A stretch of DNA of 64,000 nucleotides from an uncultured Clostridia bacterium (lineage in GTDB: Bacteria > Bacillota > Clostridia > Oscillospirales > Acutalibacteraceae), in the NCBI GenBank assembly GCA_947595635.1, contig CANQEU010000002.1, positions 49,116-113,115 of the forward strand. Direction: 5' to 3'. The notes below the pieces were generated by a model. That model saw nothing but the letters and a program-made list of their open reading frames with translations, ran no database searches and was not told where the DNA came from. The translations under genes were made by a program, and so were the position numbers. The stretch's first letter is position 1. The number at the start of each line of letters is the position of its first letter. Below are positions 49,885 to 55,512 of this stretch, one piece after another.

Positions 49885-50358
49885 ATGGCTGAATTTAAGA
49901 CAAACGCAATGCGCATTCTTGAAAAAGAGGGCATAGCCTACAAGCACTATGAATATCCCCACGGAAAGGACGCGGTCGACGGCTTGACCGTGGCAAAGCT
50001 TATGGGGCAGGATCCCGAAACCGTATTTAAAACTCTTGTAACGCACGGCGGCAGCGGTTACTATGTTTTTGTTGTGCCTGTAGCGCAGGAGCTTGATTTA
50101 AAAAAAGCAGCCAAGGCTGTGGGAGAAAAATCCGTAGAGATGATAAGCGTAAAGGATATACTAAAGGTGACGGGCTATATAAGAGGCGGCTGTTCTCCCG
50201 TCGGAATGAAGAAGCAATACAAAACCGTAATTCACCGCTCTGCGGAAAATATTGACAAAATGACGGTCAGCGCAGGGAAAATAGGTTATCAGATAGAGCT
50301 TGCGCCCTGCGACCTGATCTCGCTTATCGACGCGAATACCGCCGATATAACAAAATAA
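49885..50358 (+). CDS. ybaK: Cys-tRNA(Pro) deacylase, YbaK/EbsC family
   Basis: Trans-editing enzyme that hydrolyses Cys mis-attached to tRNA(Pro). 157 residues with the family signatures GLTVAKLMGQDPETVFKTLVTHG, the catalytic-site Lys in that FKTL segment, and YIRGGCSPVGMKKQ, the loop typical of the bacterial YbaK group. It follows exoA closely and is probably cotranscribed. Confidence 0.93.
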   Translation: MAEFKTNAMRILEKEGIAYKHYEYPHGKDAVDGLTVAKLMGQDPETVFKTLVTHGGSGYYVFVVPVAQELDLKKAAKAVGEKSVEMISVKDILKVTGYIRGGCSPVGMKKQYKTVIHRSAENIDKMTVSAGKIGYQIELAPCDLISLIDANTADITK

Positions 50359-50484
50359 AGTTTCTATACAGGTCGTCTTTGCAGTGCGGCTTTGTGACTT
50401 TTATATCGCCGCCGGCACAAGCGTTTAAATGCACGGTAAAACATTCTGCAAGCATCAATAATAACATATTTTTCTATTTTTCTA

Positions 50485-50514
50485 TTGACATTTGATAATG
50501 CAATGTGATATAAT
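50485..50514 (+). promoter_or_regulatory. tRNA promoter
   Basis: TTGACA and TATAAT are spaced by 18 nt, 26 bases before the tRNA-Gly gene. Confidence 0.7.
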
Positions 50515-50540
50515 AACCTACGTTGCTTAAGAAAATATAC

Positions 50541-50614
50541 GCGGATGTAGTTTAGTGGTAGAACTTCAGCCTTCCAAGCTGATCGTGTGGGTTCGATTCC
50601 CATCATCCGCTCCA
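50541..50614 (+). tRNA. tRNA-Gly (UCC)
   Basis: 74 bases fold as a cloverleaf. The 7-bp acceptor stem pairs GCGGATG with CATCCGC, discriminator U, CCA encoded. The anticodon stem TCAGC/GCTGA encloses CTTCCAA, anticodon TCC. The T-loop is GTTCGATTCC. A short terminator-like hairpin separates it from tRNA-Arg. Confidence 0.97.
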
Positions 50615-50617
50615 CCA

Positions 50618-50642
50618 AAAAACCGATTTAATCGGTTTTTTT
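50618..50642 (+). terminator. terminator after tRNA-Gly
   Basis: A 10-bp stem AAAAACCGAT / ATCGGTTTTT with a TTA loop starts 4 bases after the tRNA. Confidence 0.8.
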
Positions 50643-50644
50643 AT

Positions 50645-50721
50645 GCGCCAATAGCTCAGCTGGATAGAGCAACTGCCTTCTAAGCAGTAGGTCAGGGGTT
50701 CGAGTCCCTTTTGGCGCGCCA
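50645..50721 (+). tRNA. tRNA-Arg (UCU)
   Basis: 77 bases fold as a cloverleaf. The acceptor stem pairs GCGCCAA with TTGGCGC, discriminator G, CCA encoded. The anticodon stem ACTGC/GCAGT encloses CTTCTAA, anticodon TCT. The T arm contains GGTTCGAGTCC. It lies 30 bases after tRNA-Gly. Confidence 0.97.
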
Positions 50722-50734
50722 TCCAACTGATGTC

Positions 50735-50793
50735 GATAGGGCTTTGCAGACGAGCCGTTTTTCGGTTCGCTTGCAAAGCCCTATCATTCGTTT
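50735..50793 (+). terminator. large hairpin after tRNA-Arg
   Basis: A perfect 14-bp stem GATAGGGCTTTGCA / TGCAAAGCCCTATC (50735-50748 and 50772-50785) encloses an inner GAGCCG-TTTTT-CGGTTC hairpin and is followed by ATTCGTTTTAT. Termination of the tRNA transcript is the simplest reading. 50794-50910 holds no gene. Confidence 0.7.
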
Positions 50794-50910
50794 TATAGCT
50801 TATTCACGCTTGCGCTTATTTGGAGCTGCGGTTTTGATTTCCGACGGAAAATAGAAATTCGTGCATAAAAAAGACGGGGCTTAAAGCCTCGCCTTTTCTT
50901 ATATAAATTA

Positions 50911-50939
50911 TTGTTCAGTTTTACAAAATATGATATAAT
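50911..50939 (+). promoter_or_regulatory. promoter of toxin cassette 1
   Basis: TTGTTC and TATAAT are spaced by 17 nt. The RNA should begin within or just before GCTTGTCGGG at 50942-50951. Confidence 0.75.
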
Positions 50940-50941
50940 TC

Positions 50942-51078
50942 GCTTGTCGGGCTCTTTCCGTCAGGAAGGAGGTGGAAACCGTGAAATGCTTTTTCAGCTT
51001 TGTTCTTTCTGTTTTGGGTGGTGTAATCGGCAATTTCATCACCAAGTGGCTTGACAGAAAGTGATTGTCCCGACAAGC
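50942..51078 (+). promoter_or_regulatory. SD-sequestering hairpin and 5'-3' pairing, cassette 1
   Basis: CTCTTTCC-GTCA-GGAAGGAG (50952-50971) is an 8-bp stem with one G-U pair that buries the Shine-Dalgarno. The 5' end GCTTGTCGGG (50942-50951) is complementary over 10 nt to CCCGACAAGC (51069-51078) just after the toxin stop. Both structures would keep the full-length mRNA silent. Confidence 0.7.
50981..51064 (+). CDS. Fst/Ldr-like type I toxin peptide 1 (27 aa)
   Basis: Unannotated small ORF: GTG start 8 nt after GGAGG, 27 residues, TGA stop. The N-terminal 20 residues are hydrophobic (MKCFFSFVLSVLGGVIGNFI) and it ends with the basic KWLDRK motif. The spacing of a membrane Gly and the Trp-Leu-x-Arg-Lys end resembles the Fst/Ldr superfamily, for example staphylococcal PepA1 (G then W nine residues later); the family's helix proline is absent. 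Two more copies follow at intervals of 387 and 394 bases. A membrane-active toxin is inferred. Confidence 0.75.
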   Translation: MKCFFSFVLSVLGGVIGNFITKWLDRK

Positions 51079-51085
51079 CCAATAA

Positions 51086-51117
51086 GAAACCCCGAGAGTT
51101 GCCGCTCTCGGGGTTTC
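51086..51117. terminator. bidirectional terminator, cassette 1
   Basis: A perfect 13-bp stem GAAACCCCGAGAG / CTCTCGGGGTTTC with a 6-nt loop serves the toxin mRNA and, from the other side, the antisense RNA. Confidence 0.85.
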
Positions 51118-51156
51118 GTTTGTGTGTCACCGTGGTTCTTTTTCAGCTTTGTGGCT
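51086..51156 (-). ncRNA. antitoxin RNA of cassette 1
   Basis: Predicted RNA of about 70 nt. A minus-strand promoter TTGACA (51186-51191), 17 nt, TATTAT (51163-51168) starts it near 51156 and the shared hairpin ends it near 51086. Its 5' part reads across ACCGTG...CTTTTTCAGCTTTGT (51129-51152), a direct repeat of the toxin start region (50978-51003), so it is complementary to the toxin ribosome-binding/start segment in trans and to the terminator in cis. Same logic as RNA II of pAD1 par. Confidence 0.7.
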
Positions 51157-51297
51157 ATCTATATAATAGCCTATTTTTTAGTGTATGTCAATACATTGGT
51201 AATATTTATTACGTTCAATAACACTCTTTAAGAAGAACAGAAACCGGTATCGATTTTTCGGCATAAAAATACGAAACCCAAAGCGTCATCCATAATG

Positions 51298-51326
51298 TTG
51301 TTCAGTTTTACAAAATATGATATAAT
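51298..51326 (+). promoter_or_regulatory. promoter of toxin cassette 2
   Basis: TTGTTC and TATAAT are spaced by 17 nt; identical to the cassette 1 promoter through the spacer. Confidence 0.75.
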
Positions 51327-51328
51327 TC

Positions 51329-51465
51329 GCTTGTCGGGCTCCTTCCGTCAGGAAGGAGGTGGAAACCGTGGAATACATCTTCAACTTCGTTTTTTCTATC
51401 GTGGGTAGTGTGGTTGGTAACCTAATTACCAAGTGGCTTGATAGAAAAGAATAGCCCCGACAAGC
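51329..51465 (+). promoter_or_regulatory. SD-sequestering hairpin and 5'-3' pairing, cassette 2
   Basis: CTCCTTCC-GTCA-GGAAGGAG (51339-51358) is a perfect 8-bp stem over the Shine-Dalgarno; the U-G pair of cassettes 1 and 3 is C-G here. GCTTGTCGGG (51329-51338) pairs with CCCGACAAGC (51456-51465). Confidence 0.7.
51368..51454 (+). CDS. Fst/Ldr-like type I toxin peptide 2 (28 aa)
   Basis: GTG start after GGAGGTGGAAACC, 28 residues. Hydrophobic MEYIFNFVFSIVGSVVGNLI followed by the same cationic end, KWLDRK plus Glu. It keeps the Gly-x8-Trp spacing of peptide 1 (GNLITKWL against GNFITKWL), while the N-terminal half has diverged. Conservation at protein level among three copies, with silent changes, argues for selection on the peptide. 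Confidence 0.75.
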   Translation: MEYIFNFVFSIVGSVVGNLITKWLDRKE

Positions 51466-51474
51466 CCATAATAA

Positions 51475-51506
51475 GAAGCACCGAGAGCTGCATCTCTCGG
51501 TGCTTC
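51475..51506. terminator. bidirectional terminator, cassette 2
   Basis: A 13-bp stem GAAGCACCGAGAG / CTCTCGGTGCTTC. Compared with cassette 1, two base pairs have changed on both sides, so pairing is conserved. Confidence 0.85.
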
Positions 51507-51550
51507 GTTTTGTTTGCGTGTCCACCGTGGACACCATCAACTTCGTGGTT
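51475..51550 (-). ncRNA. antitoxin RNA of cassette 2
   Basis: Minus-strand promoter TTGACA (51580-51585), 17 nt, TATCAT (51557-51562) predicts a start near 51550. The RNA crosses ACCGTGGA...ATCAACTTCGT (51524-51546), a direct repeat of the toxin 2 start region (51365-51390) with a 3-base length difference, then ends at the shared terminator. The repeat matches toxin 2 better than toxin 1 or 3. Confidence 0.68.
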
Positions 51551-51692
51551 AACTATATGATAACCTATTTTTTAGTATATGTCAATACCTTGGTAATATT
51601 TATTACGCCCCAATAACACTCTTTAAGAAGAACCGGAACCGGTATCGATTTTCCGGCATAAAAAGACGAAACCCAAAGCGTCGTCCTTAATG

Positions 51693-51721
51693 TTGTTGTG
51701 TTTTACAAAATATGATATAAT
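51693..51721 (+). promoter_or_regulatory. promoter of toxin cassette 3
   Basis: TTGTTG and TATAAT are spaced by 17 nt. Confidence 0.75.
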
Positions 51722-51723
51722 TC

Positions 51724-51856
51724 GCTTGTCGGGCTCTTTCCGTCAGGAAGGAGGTGAATCTATGAGCTACATATTTTCCCTATTGGCTTCGGTCGTGGCA
51801 GGCGTAGTAATTCACATCGTCTGCAAGTGGATTGACCGAAAGTAATGCCCCGACAA
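51724..51856 (+). promoter_or_regulatory. SD-sequestering hairpin and 5'-3' pairing, cassette 3
   Basis: CTCTTTCC-GTCA-GGAAGGAG (51734-51753) covers the Shine-Dalgarno with one G-U pair. TTGTCGGG (51726-51733) pairs over 8 bp with CCCGACAA (51849-51856). Confidence 0.7.
51762..51845 (+). CDS. Fst/Ldr-like type I toxin peptide 3 (27 aa)
   Basis: ATG start, 27 residues: MSYIFSLLASVVAGVVIHIV followed by CKWIDRK. An ungapped comparison with the end of PepA1 (family knowledge) lines up the membrane Gly, the Trp nine residues later and the Arg-Lys/Arg-Arg end. The start codon differs from copies 1 and 2 (ATG against GTG) and the leader between SD and start has changed, in step with its downstream repeat. 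Confidence 0.75.
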   Translation: MSYIFSLLASVVAGVVIHIVCKWIDRK

Positions 51857-51867
51857 ATCCCAAAAAT

Positions 51868-51902
51868 GAACCCCCCAGAGGGTAGCCTCCTCTGGGGGGT
51901 TC
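51868..51902. terminator. bidirectional terminator, cassette 3
   Basis: A perfect 14-bp stem GAACCCCCCAGAGG / CCTCTGGGGGGTTC with a 7-nt loop; sequence differs from cassettes 1 and 2 but pairing is kept. Confidence 0.85.
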
Positions 51903-51948
51903 GTCTGCGTGAATCTACGATTAACATATTTTCCCTATGCGTTTTCGC
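51868..51948 (-). ncRNA. antitoxin RNA of cassette 3
   Basis: A fully consensus minus-strand promoter, TTGACA (51978-51983), 17 nt, TATAAT (51955-51960), predicts a start near 51948. The RNA would open with a hairpin ATGCG-AAAA-CGCAT and then cross 51909-51938, which matches 26 of 30 bases of the toxin 3 start region (51754-51783) without gaps. It ends at the shared terminator. 51990-52173 downstream shows nothing else. Confidence 0.72.
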
Positions 51949-52173
51949 ATCTTTATTATATACCTCAAATTTTATAATGTCAACATCATTTGTAAGGAAA
52001 AGACAAAGCCTTGATACTCTGCCTTTCACAAATTACAATATATGCAAATTATATTTCGTATTCCAATTAATAGTAACCTGCCTCTTTTACAAGAACCTTT
52101 ACTGTTATTGTTTTGGTGCCGGTTTGAACTGTTACGCTTTCAATATGATAACAACGTTTTTCATAATATTTAT

Positions 52174-53244
52174 TCATATAAGCATTCTGTTGTCACAGTA
52201 AAGACAGGTGAGCATATCGCCGGAGTTTTTAAAGGCGTTTGGCAAATACGGCTCTCTTCTTGTTATACAGCTTGGGTTGTCGCATTTATGAACGCGGTTT
52301 TCCGTAATGTGTCTTTGCGCTTTCTTTTCAACAGGCTTGTTGAGCATAAGATAAATAAGCGCCATTCTTGCATACATTCCGTAAACTGCCTGCTTAAAAT
52401 AAACTGCTCTCGGATCTTTATCTACATCGCTTGTTATCTCATCAACACGGGGCAGAGGGTGGAGCACCTTGAGGCTGCCCTTGCCAAGACTTAGCTTTTT
52501 AGTATCGAGCACATATATTCCGCTCTGCCTTTTGTATTCCTCCTCGCTTGAAAATCTTTCTCTTTGTATTCTCGTCATATACAGAACGTCGAGCACAGGC
52601 ATTGCCTCGTTGAGATTGTATAGCTCTGAATATCTGCATCCCGACGCTTTTAAAATTGATTTTATATATCCCGGCACCTCAAGGTCGGGCGTTGACACAA
52701 GTATAAATTCATTTCCTTCAAAATGGCTCATTGTTTTAATTAGAGAATGCACGGTTCTTCCGTTCTTTAAATCGCCGCACAGACCGATTTTAAGGTGGTC
52801 AAGTCTGCCGACCTCATTGTAAAGCGTAACAATATCGGTCAGAGTTTGCGTGGGATGAAGATGTCCGCCGTCGCCGGCATTTATTATCGGTGCGTCCGAA
52901 AACATACTCGCCGCTCTTGCCGCGCCCTCGGCAGGATGCCGCATTGCGATAATATCGGCGTAGCCGCTTATGATTTTTACCGTGTCCTTAAGGCTCTCTC
53001 CCTTTGCAACCGAGGAATTCATCGGATTGTCAAAGCCGATAGTGTTGCCGCCAAGCCTCATCATAGCAGCCTGAAACGACATTTGAGTTCTTGTTGAAGG
53101 CTCGTAAAAAAGCGTGGCAAGGATTTTACCTCGGCAGCTTTCCTTGTACTTATCCGGGTCGTTTTTAATTTCGCCTGCAAGCTTTATAATCGTCTCAAGC
53201 TTGTCCGTTGACACCTCTTCAAGGTCTATAAGGTTTTCAATCAT
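52174..53244 (-). CDS. pyrB: Aspartate carbamoyltransferase with PyrI-like zinc tail
   Basis: Second step of pyrimidine synthesis: carbamoyl phosphate plus aspartate. Carbamoyl-phosphate sites FYEPSTRT and MRHPAEG, the KGES loop, HPTQTL, GDLKNGRTVHSL and HPLPRVDEI are intact over residues 1-305. Residues about 319-356 add a tail with Cys321, Cys326, Cys347 and Cys350 (CDNPSC...CLYC) that looks like the zinc subdomain of the PyrI regulatory chain (C-x4-C...C-x2-C), without PyrI's allosteric nucleotide domain. No pyrI gene is in the window. Confidence 0.95.
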   Translation of the reverse strand: MIENLIDLEEVSTDKLETIIKLAGEIKNDPDKYKESCRGKILATLFYEPSTRTQMSFQAAMMRLGGNTIGFDNPMNSSVAKGESLKDTVKIISGYADIIAMRHPAEGAARAASMFSDAPIINAGDGGHLHPTQTLTDIVTLYNEVGRLDHLKIGLCGDLKNGRTVHSLIKTMSHFEGNEFILVSTPDLEVPGYIKSILKASGCRYSELYNLNEAMPVLDVLYMTRIQRERFSSEEEYKRQSGIYVLDTKKLSLGKGSLKVLHPLPRVDEITSDVDKDPRAVYFKQAVYGMYARMALIYLMLNKPVEKKAQRHITENRVHKCDNPSCITRREPYLPNAFKNSGDMLTCLYCDNRMLI

Positions 53245-53604
53245 TTTAACTCCACCTCACAATATAAAATTATAACATAATATTTCAACAAAATTTTACA
53301 TAAGAGAATTATTTTTTATTAAAAGCCTGACGCTTGATAAGTTTTAAATTTAATATTTCAAAAAGCCGCCTTTGTTGCGTGTTATGTCGGCTTATTAATA
53401 TTAATGTTCACAATTTTTTTACACTGTTATGAGCGCAATAATTTAAAACTATTGCGTGAGTTTGCCGATAAACCTATTTTTTGATAAGTTATCGCCTGTT
53501 GCAGCTTTAAAATTTGGTTTTAAACGTGGAGCTGACGCACACCGTAAGCCCTCACTTCCTCTTTGACAGAATTTTTTAGCTTAAATTCGTTCTGCTAAAC
53601 TAAA

Positions 53605-53744
53605 TTTACGGGTGTAAAATATTATTTAAGTAATATTCTCTGTGCGAGAATGATGAGGTGCAGGAGAAGCGAAGCTTCTCCTGCAAAAAAATAAAATCTT
53701 AAGCAGCAGTCCCGCTGCGCAGCAGCGCCGACTGCGGTCCAAGG
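53605..53744 (+). repeat. dispersed 140-bp repeat, copy C
   Basis: Same unit as 26975-27114 and 27298-27438, including the perfect GCAGGAGAAGC-GAA-GCTTCTCCTGC hairpin and the GCAGT...ACTGC hairpin; the first 45 bases have diverged more. Upstream, 53519-53560 weakly resembles the 27205 hairpin unit, so the composite order hairpin unit then 140-bp unit occurs twice. 53245-53850 has no supported gene. Confidence 0.75.
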
Positions 53745-53854
53745 ATTACATGGACAAAACCGCTTTTTTGTCGATAAACCTGATTTTGCAGGAGAAAATA
53801 AAGTTTTCGCCCGTCTTTTTCAAAAGGCTGCGAAATTTCCCTATAGCAAAATTA

Positions 53855-53884
53855 TTGACACGATGTTGCTTTTGAATATATAAT
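53855..53884 (+). promoter_or_regulatory. sigma-A promoter of the LytTR two-component operon
   Basis: TTGACA and TATAAT are spaced by 18 nt, 16 bases before the regulator ATG; the leader is very short. Confidence 0.65.
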
Positions 53885-53900
53885 TTTTTATGGTGATAAG

Positions 53901-54602
53901 ATGATAAAAGTTGCATTTTGTGATGATGAAGCTAAAATTTTAGAGGATTTGTCTGTAAAGATAAAGAAAGAATTTGAAAAGATTAATTGTGAAATTGATT
54001 TATATACAACAGAAAGCTCATTTATGCTTCTTGAATATCTGAAAAGCACACCTGTTGATATTATTTTTCTGGATATTGATATGCCTGCTATCAGCGGTAT
54101 GGATATTGCGGAAGCCCTTCTCAACAGCGAAATAAAAACACTGCTTGTCTTTGTTACAGGTCAGGATGCGCTTGTGTATAAATCCTTTAAATATCATCCG
54201 TTCGGATTTATAAGAAAGACATATTTTGACGAGGAAATCACCGGGGTCGTAAAAAGCTTGGCAGAGGAAATACAAAAAAGCGCTGATACATTCTTATTCA
54301 AAACCGGCGACGGTGTAAGCAGAATCAAGCTTAAGGATATTTTGTATTTTGAATCCGAGTCAAATTATCTTAATATGCATACAAAGGATACCGTATATAA
54401 ATTCAGAAGTACCCTTTCAGCAATCGAAAAGGAGCTTTCTTCAAAGGGCTTTATTCGCACACATAAAGGGTTTCTTGTAAATCAGGAGCATATCTTTTCG
54501 GTAAAATCTGAAAATGTAGTTCTCGGTAACAATACCGTCCTGCCTATAGGCAGAACAAACAGAGATGTTATAAAAGCTCGCATTATGAGGTATATGAGAT
54601 GA
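53901..54602 (+). CDS. LytTR-family response regulator
   Basis: 233-residue regulator: receiver domain with FCDDEAK acidic pocket and phospho-acceptor Asp in IIFLDIDMPAISGMD, then a LytTR DNA-binding domain (IKLKDILYFESESNYLNMHT...IRTHKGFLVNQEHI). Such regulators (AgrA, BlpR class) typically control peptide-related genes. It overlaps the kinase gene by 4 bases. Two ABC ATPase and two permease genes follow and are the likely targets. Confidence 0.93.
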   Translation: MIKVAFCDDEAKILEDLSVKIKKEFEKINCEIDLYTTESSFMLLEYLKSTPVDIIFLDIDMPAISGMDIAEALLNSEIKTLLVFVTGQDALVYKSFKYHPFGFIRKTYFDEEITGVVKSLAEEIQKSADTFLFKTGDGVSRIKLKDILYFESESNYLNMHTKDTVYKFRSTLSAIEKELSSKGFIRTHKGFLVNQEHIFSVKSENVVLGNNTVLPIGRTNRDVIKARIMRYMR

Positions 54603-55324
54603 TAGGAAAATATAAAAAGCTCAAGACGGATTTTGAAAATCTTGAAAAAGAATATTCAAGAGAGGTTGCCAAAAATCTCGACTTGCAGTATGAATACGAT
54701 AAGCTTAAAGCTGATTATTCAAACGAAACAACTCAGCGTGCCGAAATTGAACGGCTTCACGAAAATACACGAAGGCTTAAACACGATATGAAAAATCATA
54801 TTATGGTTGCCGTATCATACCTGAACAGCGGCGAGGTTGAACAGGCTAAGAATTACCTTTCAGATGTGCTTGATATTCTGAATAAAACATACTCGTATAT
54901 TCAGACGGGAAATTCCGTGATGAATTATATAATCAATTCCAAGCTTGAGAAAGCGCATAGCAAGGAAATCGGATTTAAGGCAGAAATTGAAAATCTTTCC
55001 TTTGAAAAAATGAGAAGTGTTGATTTTTCCGCTCTGCTTTCAAATATACTTGATAATGCCATTGAGGCAAGTGAAAGGACAACCGATAAGTTTATTTATG
55101 TTTCAATTCTCAAAAAGCGCGCCTACGATACGATACTTGTGAAAAACAGGATTGACAGTTCTGTTCTCGAAGCAAATCCGGAGCTAAAATCGGATAAAAA
55201 TAATACAGAACAGCACGGCTACGGAATAAAGCAGATAAAGACTATAGCCGAAAAATATGATGGTATAGTTGATATTTACGAAGAGGACAATATGTTCTGT
55301 GTTAACGTGATGATACCAAGCTAA
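54599..55324 (+). CDS. Soluble GHKL-type sensor histidine kinase
   Basis: 241-residue kinase with no membrane segment. Residues 1-60 are a charged coiled coil, the phospho-acceptor His is in RRLKHDMKNHIM, the N box in LLSNILDNAIEA and a G-type box in QHGYGIKQIKTIAEKYDG. AgrC/BlpH-like kinases usually begin with a six-helix membrane sensor that is missing here, so the signal must be cytosolic or delivered by a partner. It overlaps the regulator gene. Confidence 0.9.
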   Translation: MIGKYKKLKTDFENLEKEYSREVAKNLDLQYEYDKLKADYSNETTQRAEIERLHENTRRLKHDMKNHIMVAVSYLNSGEVEQAKNYLSDVLDILNKTYSYIQTGNSVMNYIINSKLEKAHSKEIGFKAEIENLSFEKMRSVDFSALLSNILDNAIEASERTTDKFIYVSILKKRAYDTILVKNRIDSSVLEANPELKSDKNNTEQHGYGIKQIKTIAEKYDGIVDIYEEDNMFCVNVMIPS

Positions 55325-55328
55325 TATA

Positions 55329-55361
55329 AAAAGACTGTTTCAATTGAAGCAGTCTTTTTTT
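55329..55361 (+). terminator. terminator after the two-component genes
   Basis: A 13-bp stem AAAAGACTGTTTC / GAAGCAGTCTTTT (one G-U pair) with a 4-nt loop and a T run of eight. Confidence 0.88.
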
Positions 55362-55466
55362 CTAAGGATTTTGAACGGTCAGACAAAGCAGATTGAAAAA
55401 ATCAATCTCATTAAAGCGTCAAGCTTGCTTTTTGTCCCGCCTTGGAAGCAGTTTATCCCAGAGGGA

Positions 55467-55495
55467 TTGTTAATTATTGAGTATATGTTTATTAT
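55467..55495 (+). promoter_or_regulatory. promoter of the ABC transporter operon
   Basis: TTGTTA and TATTAT are spaced by 17 nt, 18 bases before the first ATPase gene. The -35 is weak, which would suit activation by the LytTR regulator; I did not identify its binding repeats. Confidence 0.5.
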
Positions 55496-55512
55496 TAAGT
55501 CAGGTGAAGAAA

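Noticed and set aside
50921..51540. Minus-strand frames of 69-84 residues across the toxin cassettes that resemble each other
   Set aside because: They resemble each other only because the cassettes are repeated; they lack ribosome sites and run antisense through the toxin genes and terminators.
50911..51960. CRISPR array
   Set aside because: The repeats are about 390 bp apart and contain promoters, ORFs and terminators; there are no short regular spacers.
51845..52494. Plus-strand frames of 118 and 150 residues downstream of toxin cassette 3
   Set aside because: No ribosome site; the first covers the antitoxin promoter and the second runs antisense into pyrB.
53521..53745. Coding gene in the gap upstream of the LytTR system
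   Set aside because: No frame with a ribosome site; the sequence is explained by repeat copy C and diverged hairpin remnants.
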